From Candidatus Scalindua sp. (GTDB lineage: Bacteria; Planctomycetota; Brocadiia; Brocadiales; Scalinduaceae): a DNA stretch of 64,000 bases. The notes under the pieces were generated by a model that did not search any database, had not been told where the DNA came from, and saw only the letters and a program-made list of their open reading frames with translations. The position numbers and the translations under genes were made by a program. Positions 10,208 through 19,411 of this stretch are shown here, in pieces (the first letter of the stretch is position 1; each line of letters starts with the position of its first letter). The stretch spans positions 124,001-188,000 of the forward strand of contig JALDRB010000010.1 of assembly GCA_031316155.1 (NCBI GenBank), in the 5' to 3' direction.

Positions 10208-10277
10208 TCAGTTTATAGTTTACTTTTAAGTTTGAAAATTTAGTTTGGTTTTTAAGGAGAAGGGGTTCGTCTTTATC

Positions 10278-10784
10278 ATGGGAATACATTCCGGGCATTT
10301 TCTAAAGAAATTCATTACGTTTTCTATAATTAGCACAATCTTTTTAATATCTTGTAAACAAGAGAAAGTTGAACAACGTTCTGATACTTCTGAATGGTAT
10401 ACCAAACTTGGTTTTAAGGAAGTGATGGAACAAATGAAGAAGGACACCAGTTTATTAACCCGTAAAATAACATGGGAAGAGTGGGAAGAATCGAAGGAGT
10501 TATGTAAAAAAATAAGTAATTCCTTTAATACTTTAGACCTTGAAAACCCAGAAATTCCTGAGGAGTTTTCTGAATTTAAAGAGTCATTTAACGATACGAT
10601 TGCGAAGCTTCTTCTTGTCTTTGAGGATAAAGAAGTGGAAACGGCAAAAAGAAGATTAAATGCCGTAAAGCAGTCGTGCCGGTCATGCCATATTAGATAT
10701 CGCAAGGAATTGGATATCTTCAATGAGGAAACAGAACATGGTGTAGCGCTGGAAAAGTTGTTTAAGGAAGAAGACAAAAGATGA
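10278..10784 (+). CDS. Monohaem c-type cytochrome lipoprotein (cytochrome c'-like)
   Basis: Exported electron-carrier-type protein of 168 residues. The N-terminus is a signal peptide ending in the lipobox LISC (Cys 26), so it is probably lipid-anchored outside the cytoplasm. A single haem-binding motif CRSCH lies near residues 134-138, close to the C-terminus, followed by IRYRKEL. The mostly helical body with a C-terminal CxxCH suits the class II / cytochrome c' fold, but no closer family can be named. I start at the ATG at 10278; an in-frame TTG at 10245 has no ribosome binding site in front. It stands alone between two hairpin terminators, so it is probably transcribed singly. Confidence 0.75.
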   Translation: MGIHSGHFLKKFITFSIISTIFLISCKQEKVEQRSDTSEWYTKLGFKEVMEQMKKDTSLLTRKITWEEWEESKELCKKISNSFNTLDLENPEIPEEFSEFKESFNDTIAKLLLVFEDKEVETAKRRLNAVKQSCRSCHIRYRKELDIFNEETEHGVALEKLFKEEDKR

Positions 10785-11138
10785 GGTATTAAATACTACT
10801 TTATTGCTTTTATTTTGTAAAAGATGGAGGCATTTCTAGGAGTGAGTGTTTTAGTTTTACGCTGAATGTCAATATCCACACCTTTATGAAACCTTAACAT
10901 CTGATCAATATTATCAGATGTTAAGGTGATTATAAGCTTTCACGATTATGCTTGTGTATATGTTGTCAGGTGAAAATAATCATCAATATTTGAATGAATT
11001 ATAGTGATGTTTCTCTTGACTTAAATTTGTTAACACCTTAAATGACATACCATTTTACATATGAAACTGCTTTGGCAAATTTAAAAAAAGAAAGAATGTA
11101 GCGGTTTGCAAACAGCTATAAAAAAAGCAGACAGTATG
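10785..11138. other. Convergent intergenic region
   Basis: Separates the plus-strand cytochrome from minus-strand rpsI. Apart from the strong hairpin at 10892-10926 I see no gene or RNA. Confidence 0.5.
10892..10926. terminator. Strong hairpin between convergent genes
   Basis: CCTTAACATCTGAT and ATCAGATGTTAAGG form a perfect 14-bp stem with a 7-base loop. Lying between the cytochrome gene and rpsI, which converge, it could end transcription from both sides. No long T tract follows on either side. Confidence 0.6.
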
Positions 11139-11537
11139 TTATCTTTTCGTCCACTGGAAACTTTTTCTCGCACCTTTTTGACCATATTTTTTTCGTTCCT
11201 TCATCCTGCTGTCACGAGTCAAGAGGCCTGCACTTCTTAAACTGTCTGCCAAAGTCTTGTCTGTCTTTATGAGAGCTCTTGCAATACCCAGAGAAGCTGC
11301 ACCAGCCTGGCCCGTTAAGCCACCACCACTAACGTTAACAAAGACATCATATTGGTCAAGATTTTTCGTGGTCTTTAATGGTAACCGAACCGCAAAGCGG
11401 TCTCTGTCCCTGGGGAAAAATTCGTCCACATCTTTTTTGTTTACGACAATCGTTCCACTACCTTTCCTGACTCGTACCCTAGCCACGGAAGTTTTTCGTC
11501 TTCCTGTACCCCAACAAAATCCTGTGTTATCAATCAT
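11139..11537 (-). CDS. rpsI: 30S ribosomal protein S9
   Basis: Small-subunit ribosomal protein, 132 residues, normal length. Seen: the N-terminal GTGRRKTSVARVRVRKGSG block, GGGLTGQAGA, GIARALI, and the basic tail KKYGQKGARKSFQWTKR whose final KR reaches the P-site in known ribosomes. It lies 18 bases downstream of rplM, the standard L13-S9 operon, driven by the promoter at 12119-12147. Confidence 0.97.
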   Translation of the reverse strand: MIDNTGFCWGTGRRKTSVARVRVRKGSGTIVVNKKDVDEFFPRDRDRFAVRLPLKTTKNLDQYDVFVNVSGGGLTGQAGAASLGIARALIKTDKTLADSLRSAGLLTRDSRMKERKKYGQKGARKSFQWTKR

Positions 11538-11555
11538 TCTTCAATTACCCTTACA

Positions 11556-11987
11556 TTAAATTTCTAAAATATTTGGTTGCTGAGCTTCATGGGGATGCTC
11601 TGCCCCGGCGTAAACCTTTAACTTTTTCAACATCGTATTCCCAAGTTTTGTTTTGGGCAGCATTCCTCTAACCGCTAATTTTGTTACCATATCCGGATGT
11701 TTATCTATCCAGGTTTTCACGGGGTGCTTCTTGAACCCGCCTGGATATCCTGAATGGGTATAATAAGCCTTATCTTCCATTTTATTACCTGTCAGCTTTA
11801 CCTTTTCTGCGTTAATTACGATTACAAAATCTCCAGTATCAACATGAGGAGTATATACGGGTTTCGTTTTTCCCTGAAGAATCATGGCGATAGTACTCGC
11901 CATTCTTCCTAAAATTTTGTCTTTGGCGTCAATTAAGTACCAATCTCTTTGTACGTTCTCTGTTTTTGCTATATATGTCTTCAACAT
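11556..11987 (-). CDS. rplM: 50S ribosomal protein L13
   Basis: Large-subunit ribosomal protein, 143 residues, normal length. Seen: the N-terminal [16 protein letters not shown] motif, the [22 protein letters not shown] block, [10 protein letters not shown] and the [20 protein letters not shown] signature. First gene of the L13-S9 pair, about 130 bases downstream of a near-consensus promoter. Confidence 0.97.
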   Translation of the reverse strand: MLKTYIAKTENVQRDWYLIDAKDKILGRMASTIAMILQGKTKPVYTPHVDTGDFVIVINAEKVKLTGNKMEDKAYYTHSGYPGGFKKHPVKTWIDKHPDMVTKLAVRGMLPKTKLGNTMLKKLKVYAGAEHPHEAQQPNILEI

Positions 11988-12118
11988 GATAGTATAAGAT
12001 AACTTTCAAAAATTTTCCACCTGCCATATAAACTGCAAACATTACTTTGTATACTACTTCAGGCATTTAGTAAAATGCTATCAACAAAATACAAAATCAT
12101 TTGCAAACTAAAAGGAAA

Positions 12119-12147
12119 TTTATAACACAGATACTATATATTGTCAA
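12119..12147 (-). promoter_or_regulatory. Promoter of rplM-rpsI
   Basis: On the minus strand TTGACA (12142-12147) and TATAAA (12119-12124) are separated by exactly 17 bases. The transcript would start near 12112, about 125 bases before the L13 start. Confidence 0.7.
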
Positions 12148-12174
12148 TGTTTTTATTGAAAAGTACATTTTAAC

Positions 12175-12203
12175 TTGACAACAAAATCCTGCTGTGCTAT
12201 TTT
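12175..12203 (+). promoter_or_regulatory. Promoter of the L,D-transpeptidase gene
   Basis: TTGACA at 12175-12180 and TATTTT at 12198-12203 with a 17-base spacer, about 100 bases ahead of the start codon at 12311. Confidence 0.6.
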
Positions 12204-12310
12204 CGAATTCAGAATTAATTAGTTGAAATTAAGGTAGTGTGTAATATGAGAAAATTGGCATTCCTTAGTTAGACAAGCGTATTTATAAAACTCGGTCAGT
12301 AAAGGTAAAA

Positions 12311-13264
12311 ATGTATTTTCCAAGAGTTTCTTTTGATAAGATGTCGAGCACAAAAAACTTTGTTTCGATTCTCTTTTTAGTAAACACGCTGTGTTTTGTT
12401 GGTCTGGATATTTTAAATGTTACCGTGGATGTTTTTGCGGATAATAAAGGTAAAGACTTTATTTATGAGAATGACATAATAGAAATCCCAGATGACGCCG
12501 TTAGTGAACACCAGGAAAAAGTTTTAAAAAAAGAGAGTGCGACTGACAAGAAAGAATCACTGAATTCTCTTGAGTTAGCATTTGGATACATTGAAAAAGG
12601 CAATAAATATGAAGCAAGAAACATTTTGTCTGATTTGTATTTAACTGAAACGGATCATGCTAAGAAAATAAAAATAAAGGAACAACTTGACATATTGAAT
12701 AAAGAAATTGTTTTTTCTCAGGCTTCAAGTCCTGATGCTTTTTTTTATACAGTTAAACCGGGTGATAGTCTCATTAAGATTGCTGATAATTTTAATACTC
12801 CCCATAAGCTTATAATGCAGATAAATCATAAAAGCCGTTCGCTGATACGAGTAGGGGAGAGATTAAAGATTTTAAAAGGTGAAATATCGCTTCTGGTTGA
12901 TAAAAGTGACTTCACGTTAACGGTACTGCTAAACGGTCACTATATCAAGCAGTTTCCTGTCGGTATTGGTAAGGATAATAAAACTCCGGAAGAAGTATTT
13001 TTTGTCAAGGACAAATTAGAGGACCCTGTGTGGTATTCTCCGGAAGGCGTATTCCCATTTGGGCATCCCAAGAATGTTTTGGGGACACGTTGGATCGGAT
13101 TTGAGGAAAAAGAGGGTCTTTACGGTTATGGTATCCACGGAACAGCAGAACCTGAATCTATTGGTAAGGCTGAATCTAATGGATGTATTCGGTTAAGAAA
13201 TGAGGACGTTGAGGAACTTTTTGACTTTGTGGAAACGAAGACAAAAGTTGTTATACAAAAATAG
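12311..13264 (+). CDS. LysM and YkuD-type L,D-transpeptidase
   Basis: Likely cross-links or tethers peptidoglycan in the periplasm. Of 317 residues, an N-terminal hydrophobic segment (about 18-32) acts as signal or anchor. Residues 85-130 look helical, TPR-like. A LysM peptidoglycan-binding domain spans about 145-188 (YTVKPGDSLIKIADNF). The YkuD catalytic domain spans about 192-315, with the catalytic motif HGT (His 276) and SNGCIRL (Cys 292). The ATG at 12311 has AAAGG a few bases upstream and a promoter at 12175. Peptidoglycan enzymes fit the view that planctomycetes have a wall. Substrate specificity is not visible. Confidence 0.88.
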   Translation: MYFPRVSFDKMSSTKNFVSILFLVNTLCFVGLDILNVTVDVFADNKGKDFIYENDIIEIPDDAVSEHQEKVLKKESATDKKESLNSLELAFGYIEKGNKYEARNILSDLYLTETDHAKKIKIKEQLDILNKEIVFSQASSPDAFFYTVKPGDSLIKIADNFNTPHKLIMQINHKSRSLIRVGERLKILKGEISLLVDKSDFTLTVLLNGHYIKQFPVGIGKDNKTPEEVFFVKDKLEDPVWYSPEGVFPFGHPKNVLGTRWIGFEEKEGLYGYGIHGTAEPESIGKAESNGCIRLRNEDVEELFDFVETKTKVVIQK

Positions 13265-13470
13265 ATAATACGGTGTTTTCGTCTTCCCGTTAGTCATCTT
13301 AAACCCTTCCCACTGTTTGATTTTCACTCAGAAATTGAAATCATCGCTTTATTATTTGTGTTGTTTCCCCTTTCTTCATATTATAATTTAAGTAATAAGG
13401 TATGGTGTGATAATGAACGATTCCAGAATTACACATTATAAGCAGCTGTTTTTTTAGTAGAATAAAGAGA

Positions 13471-14505
13471 ATGATCCAGGAACTTTCAAGATATGCACAA
13501 CAAGTACTATTCAAACCAATTGGAATTGATAATCAGAAGACATTAATGAAGAGTTACGCCATAGTAATAGGTTGCGGTGCTCTTGGAAGTGTCTCGTCAA
13601 GTTATCTTGCCCGTGCAGGCATTGGACATATCAGAATTATTGATCGAGATTTCATAGAAGAGAGTAATCTTCAAAGACAAATACTTTTTGATGAAGACGA
13701 TATGAGAAACAATCTTCCCAAAGCAATTGTCGCTCAAAAAAAGTTGAAAACAATTAATTCCCACATAAACATAGAAGGCATCGTTACTGATGTTAATCAC
13801 ACGAACATTGAAGACTTGGTTCACGGTGCAGACATAATCCTGGATGGAACTGACAATTTCGAGACTCGCTTTCTCTTAAATGATGTCTGTGTAAAGAAAA
13901 GCATTCCATGGATATATGCGGCATGTTTAGGGAGTAAAGGTTTAACCATGAATATTGTACCTTCAACGACCCCATGTTTACGTTGTGTTTTTGAAAGTTT
14001 ACCTAAGACAGGTACGTTTCCGACATGTAATACGGCAGGGATTATCGGACCTATTGCAAGTGTTATCGCATCCATACAAGTAACTGAGGCGTTTAAGATT
14101 CTTATAAAAGATTTTAAATCACTTAATAAAACGCTCTTTGAAATTGATGTATGGGATACAAAATTTAAACAGATTGATGTCGGTGAATTACGAAGCGAGA
14201 ACAATTGTCAAACTTGCAGATTAAATAAGTATGAATTCCTGGAAGCAAAGGACGGAGTGCTGACAACACTGCTTTGTGGGAAAAATGCAATTCAGGTAAC
14301 ATATCGCAATGCCGGAGACACAAATATAGCACAGTTAGCACAAAGGTTGAGGTCTACTCTGGATGTCAGCTGCAACGAATTTATGTTACGGTTTACGGTT
14401 AATGGTTTTGGTTTTACCGTTTTTCCTGATGGCAGAGCAATAATTACGGGCACAGATGATAAAAATACCGCAAAGAGTCTCTACGCAAAATACCTCGGCA
14501 TGTAG
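13471..14505 (+). CDS. ThiF/MoeB-type E1-like adenylyltransferase
   Basis: Cytoplasmic enzyme that adenylates the C-terminal glycine of a ThiS/MoaD-type sulfur carrier in this family. Seen: the nucleotide-binding motif GCGALGS near residues 34-40, the RID-RD acidic motif near 56-60, NLQRQ near 66-70, the DGTDNFETRFLLND block, and two zinc-binding pairs (CLRC and CQTC). A C-terminal region of about 90 residues after CQTC has no clear identity; a rhodanese domain is not visible. No thiS or moaD gene is adjacent, so the partner is unknown. Its TAG stop is the first triplet of a palindromic repeat element (14503-14628). Confidence 0.85.
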   Translation: MIQELSRYAQQVLFKPIGIDNQKTLMKSYAIVIGCGALGSVSSSYLARAGIGHIRIIDRDFIEESNLQRQILFDEDDMRNNLPKAIVAQKKLKTINSHINIEGIVTDVNHTNIEDLVHGADIILDGTDNFETRFLLNDVCVKKSIPWIYAACLGSKGLTMNIVPSTTPCLRCVFESLPKTGTFPTCNTAGIIGPIASVIASIQVTEAFKILIKDFKSLNKTLFEIDVWDTKFKQIDVGELRSENNCQTCRLNKYEFLEAKDGVLTTLLCGKNAIQVTYRNAGDTNIAQLAQRLRSTLDVSCNEFMLRFTVNGFGFTVFPDGRAIITGTDDKNTAKSLYAKYLGM

Positions 14506-14628
14506 TGGTTGAACCAACTGCCCACCTTCTTCGTTGCTGTAAAAATTCCTTAATCCTCACGTACTTGAGTACGCTCCGGTTAAAAAATTTATACGTGCCT
14601 TGTATCTGGGCAGTTGGTTCAACCACTA
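14503..14628. repeat. Palindromic element with perfect 22-bp terminal repeats, copy 1 of 2
   Basis: A 126-bp element whose two 22-bp ends (14503-14524 and 14607-14628, beginning TAGTGGTTGAAC) are perfect inverted repeats. The interior carries CGTTGCTG, TAATCCTCACGTAC, GTACGCTCCGGTTA and CGTGCCTTG, shared with a second element at 47008-47136. The first three bases are the stop codon of the upstream gene in both cases. It can fold into one long hairpin and could end transcription. A RAYT-type transposase pseudogene begins 166 bases downstream. Confidence 0.8.
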
Positions 14629-14793
14629 TGTGATAGTATGCATAGCTTACAATATTTGATACACTTCGACTCGTAGCCTGAACATGCTGTAATGGTAGGT
14701 GCTCAGTGTGATGCCATTCTAAGACAATAGGGTCAGACCTTGAATATGGAATATGCTTGACAAGCAGGAGTATAAGATTAATAATATGCCGCT

Positions 14794-15735
14794 ATGGCAC
14801 GACCCTGGAGAATACAATATGAAGGTGCAATTTATCACGTCATGTCGAGAGGTGTAGGCAGAGGAGAGATTTTTCTTACCAATGACGATTATTCAAGATT
14901 TTTGGAATATATGGCAAGCGCCAGAGAAAAGTTTAATTTAGATATATTTGCATTTGTCTTGATGGCTAATCATTACCATATTCTTTTAAGAACGAATGAT
15001 GCAAATCTTTCAAGGGTCATGCAATGGATACAGACCGTCATAGCATTTATTACAATCGTAATCATAATCGCTGTGGACATCTTTTCAGGGAAGATATATA
15101 AGAGCGTTTTGTCGAAAACACGAATCTTACTGTCACATTTTAAGTTTATATATACATTTGAACCATACGAGCCGGCATGGTTGAAAAGGTGGAAGAGTAT
15201 AACGAGTAGCTATCACAGATTATGTTAACGTCAGGAAAAGAAACAAGTGGGAACAGCTGAAGCTGTTTTAGAGTGGGACATGTAGTGACAAAGAAGAACC
15301 AGAGGGAATATAGAAAATTGATCCGGAAAGCATCCGGCAGAGAAAATGACTTTCTTGAAGACATAAAGTATGGAATGATTTTGGGAAGTGATAAGTTTGT
15401 GGAGCGGGCGGCATGAAGTTTAGACCGAATTGGGAAATAAATATGCTGACTTCTACCACAAAAAAAAGAGAATAAGTGATGATGGTGTGACTGAAAAGGT
15501 AATAGAAGATAATACAATTGGCAAAATAGATAAGACCACGCTACCACAAAGAAAAAAGAATACTGAGCTTTAGAGATGTAAGTACGTATACATTGAAGAC
15601 GTATACAGGGCTATCAAATAAAGCAACAGTGAGTGAGATGTTTATAAGTATGGGGCGCAGTAAATAAAGCAATACACAACAAGCAAAGTAAACAAGTAAA
15701 GCCTTTAGAAGTGAATGAGAGATTACGCATTCAAG
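14794..15735 (+). pseudogene. REP-associated tyrosine transposase (RAYT, Y1_Tnp), frameshifted
   Basis: IS200-like single-strand transposase of the kind that mobilises short palindromic repeats. Intact at first: MARPWRIQYEGAIYHVMSRG, FLTNDDYSRFL, and the HUH-type motif NHYHILLRT. After MQWIQ the frame is lost; other frames give YYNRNHNRCGHLF, GRY-type basic sequence, YIHLN, then KKNQREYRKLIRKAS, DFLEDIKYGMILGSDKFVE, and finally TYTGLSNKATVSEMF, the C-terminal helix-turn-helix. At least four frameshifts or stops, so not functional as shown. A GGGTCAGACCTTGAAT motif just upstream (about 14729) resembles sequences that flank such genes. Confidence 0.8.
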
Positions 15736-15744
15736 CTTTCGAAG

Positions 15745-16815
15745 GTCTGGACCTGGTTTCCATGACCCGGGTTTCAAGAACGATGTTTTCGAGCGATCCT
15801 TGTGGGGCACCTGTTATGTTGACATAAACCTCGATTTGAGCTGCCCTGGAATATGGAGATCCGGTAGAGCATATTCCATGGGCTACAATGGAAAGAGTCC
15901 GACTGCACACCAAGCCTAAGATATTTCTTCGTTGGGCAATATCTTTCCAAGAAGAAGGCTGTACAATTGTGTCGTTGAAAAAATTTATTTGAATCGGTAG
16001 AATATGTTGTTGAATGTGACTAAAGCATCGGAACTGATAATATCAACGCAATTGGTATTGATGAGAGCAATATTTAAAAGGACACAAACATTTGACATTG
16101 GTTTATCAAATAGACTTGCTTCAAAGATTGTTATTGTAGGTCAGAAATAGATCAGCGAAAAATTTCGAAAGCATCTCTTATTGGTTTTGGCAAAGAACGA
16201 TCTCAAACACTCAAAGGTAATTTGCAGTGACTTTGAAACCATATTGCGTTGTAAAACGTAAAGCTCCAGAGGTTATTCATTCTCGATCGATTTCATGATG
16301 AAATATCTCAATGATGCAGTTGATGAATGCAGAGCAGAGATTGCACAATTAAAATGAGATGGTTGCTGAACCGATCCTGGAGAAATCTCAAGCTGGTGTT
16401 TATTGAAGAACAAAAGAACTAGAAGACATCACAATTATAAAACATGTAACTGTTCAATTATAATCTAAAAGATAGCATGTTGTTATTATCAAAGAAGCGT
16501 TTCGGGCATTTCTGGACGTACAAAACACGCTATGGTGCCGAGGTCTTTAAGAACCTGGACAACGAGGGCTATGGATCAAAGGTTTCGAAATAAAGAAAGT
16601 GGCCAAACGTTATAAGCATATGGAGCTTTTATTGAACTATTTTTCTGTCAAAGAGCGTCTATTCAATAGTGTTGTTAAAGGTTTAACCTTAAAGCTAAAC
16701 TGACTATGAGAAGATTCGGTTTCTTGCACTTTCAAATCAATAGAAGTCATTATATCATACGCTTGAAAAAGCTACTAGAGCCTCCAATACCTGCACACAG
16801 ATTCTACTGAGGAGG
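15745..16815 (+). pseudogene. ISL3-family transposase, heavily decayed
   Basis: Remnant of an IS transposase spread over three frames. Recognisable stretches: a CPG-type region then VEHIPWAT; AIGIDESN with KGHK and LTLVYQID (family VDExxxxKGHxYxTLVYD); KAPEVIH; MKYLNDAVDECRAE; IIKEAFRAF; KVAKRYKHMELLLNYFSVKERLFNSVVKGLTLKAK in pieces; and LLEPPIPAHRFY at the end. These match the ISL3 order from the zinc-binding N-terminus to the C-terminus. Many stops and shifts; no terminal repeats could be set. Confidence 0.75.
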
Positions 16816-17078
16816 CGAAAAGAGAAATGAGGTAATCCAATCCTTATAATCCAGCGAACGTCTTACAGCCGCCAAGCGATTTTTCTGTTAGCGAACTATA
16901 GACGAGTAGAAATAGTACCGATTTTATAGGAAGTATAAAAACTGTTAAAATGATAAAATAGTTCTCAAGGAAACATAGAGTTGAAAATTGGATGTGAATT
17001 GTCTTTTTTGGTTTATAAACTGAAAAATGTAGCTGATATTCTCAGCACGATAGATGACAAAAACTGAGAGGAAATTAT

Positions 17079-17344
17079 ATGAAAAAGCATAAAAGCTTTA
17101 ATATCACAAGCAACATCTTACAGGGAAATTGGTGAGTTTTGGGACACACATGATTTAGCAGATTTTTGGGATAAAACAAAAGAGACTTCTTTTGAGGTTG
17201 CTATAGAATCTGAGGTTACTTACTATGCTGTTGATAAAATACTTTCTGAAAAGATTCAGGCTATCGCTCAAAAACGTGGAGTTATCATTATTACTCGAAG
17301 TTAATCTTTGGGTTCAGGGAAAACTACAAGAAACAAAAGACATC
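17079..17344 (+). pseudogene. CopG-type antitoxin remnant
   Basis: The frame from about 17083 reads SYREIGEFWDTHDLADFWD, FEVAIESE, YYAVDKILSEKIQAIAQKRGV, the pattern of CopG_antitoxin (BrnA-like) proteins: an acidic FWxTHDxADxWD front and a ribbon-helix-helix end. The ATG at 17079 is in another frame, and after RGV the natural ending (NLWVQGKLQE) is in a third frame, so at least two frameshifts. No intact toxin is next to it. Confidence 0.6.
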
Positions 17345-17433
17345 TTAAACAAAATTTTAAAGTACCACAGAGGGACGCGTTTGCCGACTATATCGAAGAG
17401 CTTATGAAAAACGCTTTAGAAAAAAGTTGCCCG

Positions 17434-17640
17434 ATGACATTAGGCCATTAGAGGTACGAGATGCTGAAAAACGAAGGAGAAAATCACAAAATACGGCGAA
17501 TAGATCAAACAAAGGAAAGTTTAGTTCTTTTAAAAGTTCTTTCTCAAAGCAAAAAGAGTTTAAATGAGGGAAAATATAAAACTCATACAAAAGCTTTTCG
17601 TGACTTAAAGAACAAATCAAGAAAATTCAATGAAATTTGA
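17434..17640 (+). pseudogene. Phd/YefM-like antitoxin remnant
   Basis: One frame reads MTLGH, an in-frame TAG, then RYEMLKNEGENHK and IDQTKESLVLLKVLSQSKK to a stop at 17638. The YEML step and the acidic/helical C-terminus resemble Phd/YefM antitoxins. Its stop overlaps the start of a ParE-like toxin remnant, the usual arrangement of such modules. Short and weak evidence on its own. Confidence 0.4.
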
Positions 17641-17758
17641 AGTCTTTTTAATTTCTGATGCAGAAAAAGATATAAAAGATATAATAAGGATATATAGCTA
17701 TATCATTTTCATCAATTCTAAGGAAAAGTATGAGTATGTATTTCATAAAAGTGAGTAA
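17630..17758 (+). pseudogene. ParE/RelE-like toxin, truncated
   Basis: 42 codons beginning MKFEVFLISDAEKDIKDI and containing EKYEYVF. This is the N-terminal half of the ParE/RelE fold (about 90-100 residues in the family); the catalytic C-terminal half is missing. It overlaps the preceding antitoxin remnant. Confidence 0.5.
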
Positions 17759-17975
17759 ATATGCAAAAACTTTTTTTCCTTACTCAATGAAGAATATTAT
17801 TAAGTGGCAACGATTTTGTGGAACTTAACAATTAGCATATAAAAATAGTTCTTTTTTTTGTATTTTTTCATTACTTAATTTGTGATGAAAGCATTTCGCA
17901 ATCCGAATCTTCCAAAATTCACGATGAACGGTGAACCTGAAAGGTTACTAAGGTGACGGAGCTAATAAAAAAATC

Positions 17976-19337
17976 ATGTCTGTTAAAATAAGAAAGAAAA
18001 CCGGTCAATTGCCAGATTTTTGGGACCGTAGTATTGTTTTCTTTGCTAACGTCCTCTCCATCTTTTTTGAAAACAGTGGTGAAATCGAGAATCTCAAACA
18101 ACAGATTCATGGTATGGAAACTTATGGGGGTCGCCTTATTCCGATTATTGACATTTTATTCAAAGGGCAGAACAATTTGCTTGTTCTGGAAAAAGCACCC
18201 GATCAAACCTTGATAAAGTATTTCCAGGAGGAGCTGAGTTTGAGCCTTCCGGACATTGTGATCGTACCACATTCGGTTTATACTACAGTACTTCCTGAAA
18301 TAAACAAAATCAACAAAAAAGAGATCAGCTCGGCTTTGACTTCAATTTGTCAGCATAATGCATCATGGATTGATGGGTTTGTGAGCGATTCAACATTGAT
18401 AAAGATTGCACAGGCTCTCAATAAACTGACTATAAGCAGCCTGAAGGCAGCAGGAAAGGAACAAGTTCTTACTCCATGAATATTTAGCCGAGAGTGGGTA
18501 CCTGGCTTCTTGGATACATTTTCAGCATCATCCCCTGATGAGGTGTCCTCTTGTGTTACTATGCTACACAAGAAAGGTTATAAGGAAGTGGTCATAAAAG
18601 CTCAAATTGGTGCTTCAGGTATTGGTATGGTAAAGCTTTCAACCGAATCCTGTAAACCAAACGATATTCCGGATCACCTTTTCTTTGAGGGGCCCTGTAT
18701 GGTACAGGGGTGGCTTGATGAAACTACTGCAAATGTACGCCATCTCGGATCGCCGAGTGTTCAAATGTTCCTGGATGATGATACTGTAACGTTTTATGAT
18801 ATCACGGAACAGATTCTCAGTAATGAAAGTATTCATGAAGGTAACATGTCTCCTCCGCCTTATTTTTCACCAGGAGATTATATTCACGAAGAACTGTTGA
18901 GACAGTCGACATCGGCAGGGTCCTGGCTCCATGAACAGGGATACAGGGGTACGGCAAGCATCGACTTTCTTGTTGTAGAGCGCCTGGGTGTTATTGAAGT
19001 AAGGGCCTGTGAAATCAATGCACGGGTAACAGGCGCTACGTATCCATCTGTACTGGCACGTTATTTTAAACCGCATGGAGCGTGGGTTATGAGGAATCTG
19101 AGGTTTATTCTGCCGCTGAGGGATACGAGTATTTTGGAAGTATTGGATCAGACAGGTAAACTCTTTCACCCCGGAATGGAAACGGGTATTATACCTGTTA
19201 ATTTCAACATTGACGAAAAGAGTGGCATTCAAAAGGGTCAGTTTCTCTCTTTAGGATCAAATTTAGAGGATTGTTTGAGGATTTTTAAAGAGATAGAATC
19301 AATTCTTCCTGTAAGCTGGTTTTATGACAGAGACTAA
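17976..19337 (+). pseudogene. ATP-grasp ligase-like protein interrupted by an in-frame TGA
   Basis: Two open frames (17976-18479 and 18510-19337) are in the same frame and joined by a TGA at 18477-18479, so this is one gene of about 453 codons with one stop. The second part has ATP-grasp features: VVIKAQIGASGIGMVKL (ATP lysine and glycine loop), CMVQGWLDE, the substrate part SIDFLVVE and metal-binding EVRACEINARVTGATYP. The first part is a probable pre-ATP-grasp domain (LPDIVIVPHS, ASWIDGFVSD, ALNKLTISSL). The layout recalls PGM1-related peptide ligases, though the product is unknown. An M20 peptidase gene follows 74 bases later, so amide-bond formation and cleavage may be linked. Either a real pseudogene or a sequence error. 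Confidence 0.65.
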
Positions 19338-19411
19338 TCTCTTACGTTAAACAAATTAATAAAAAAGTTGTCGAGTTTGGATACAAATCAGGCATATTGA
19401 TAGAGAGGTTT

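Larger units (their letters stand above)
11988..12310. other. Divergent promoter region between rplM and the transpeptidase
   Basis: Non-coding, AT-rich. It contains two sigma70-type promoters facing outward, at 12119-12147 (minus) and 12175-12203 (plus), with their -35 boxes about 28 bases apart. Confidence 0.6.

Noticed and set aside
14503-14628. tRNA gene (TTGGTTCAA resembles a T-loop)
   Set aside because: The sequence is a palindromic repeat and cannot form a cloverleaf with an anticodon arm.
18477-18479. Alternative genetic code with TGA as sense
   Set aside because: Several well-conserved genes in the window end in TGA exactly at the family end (for example nuoB and nuoC).
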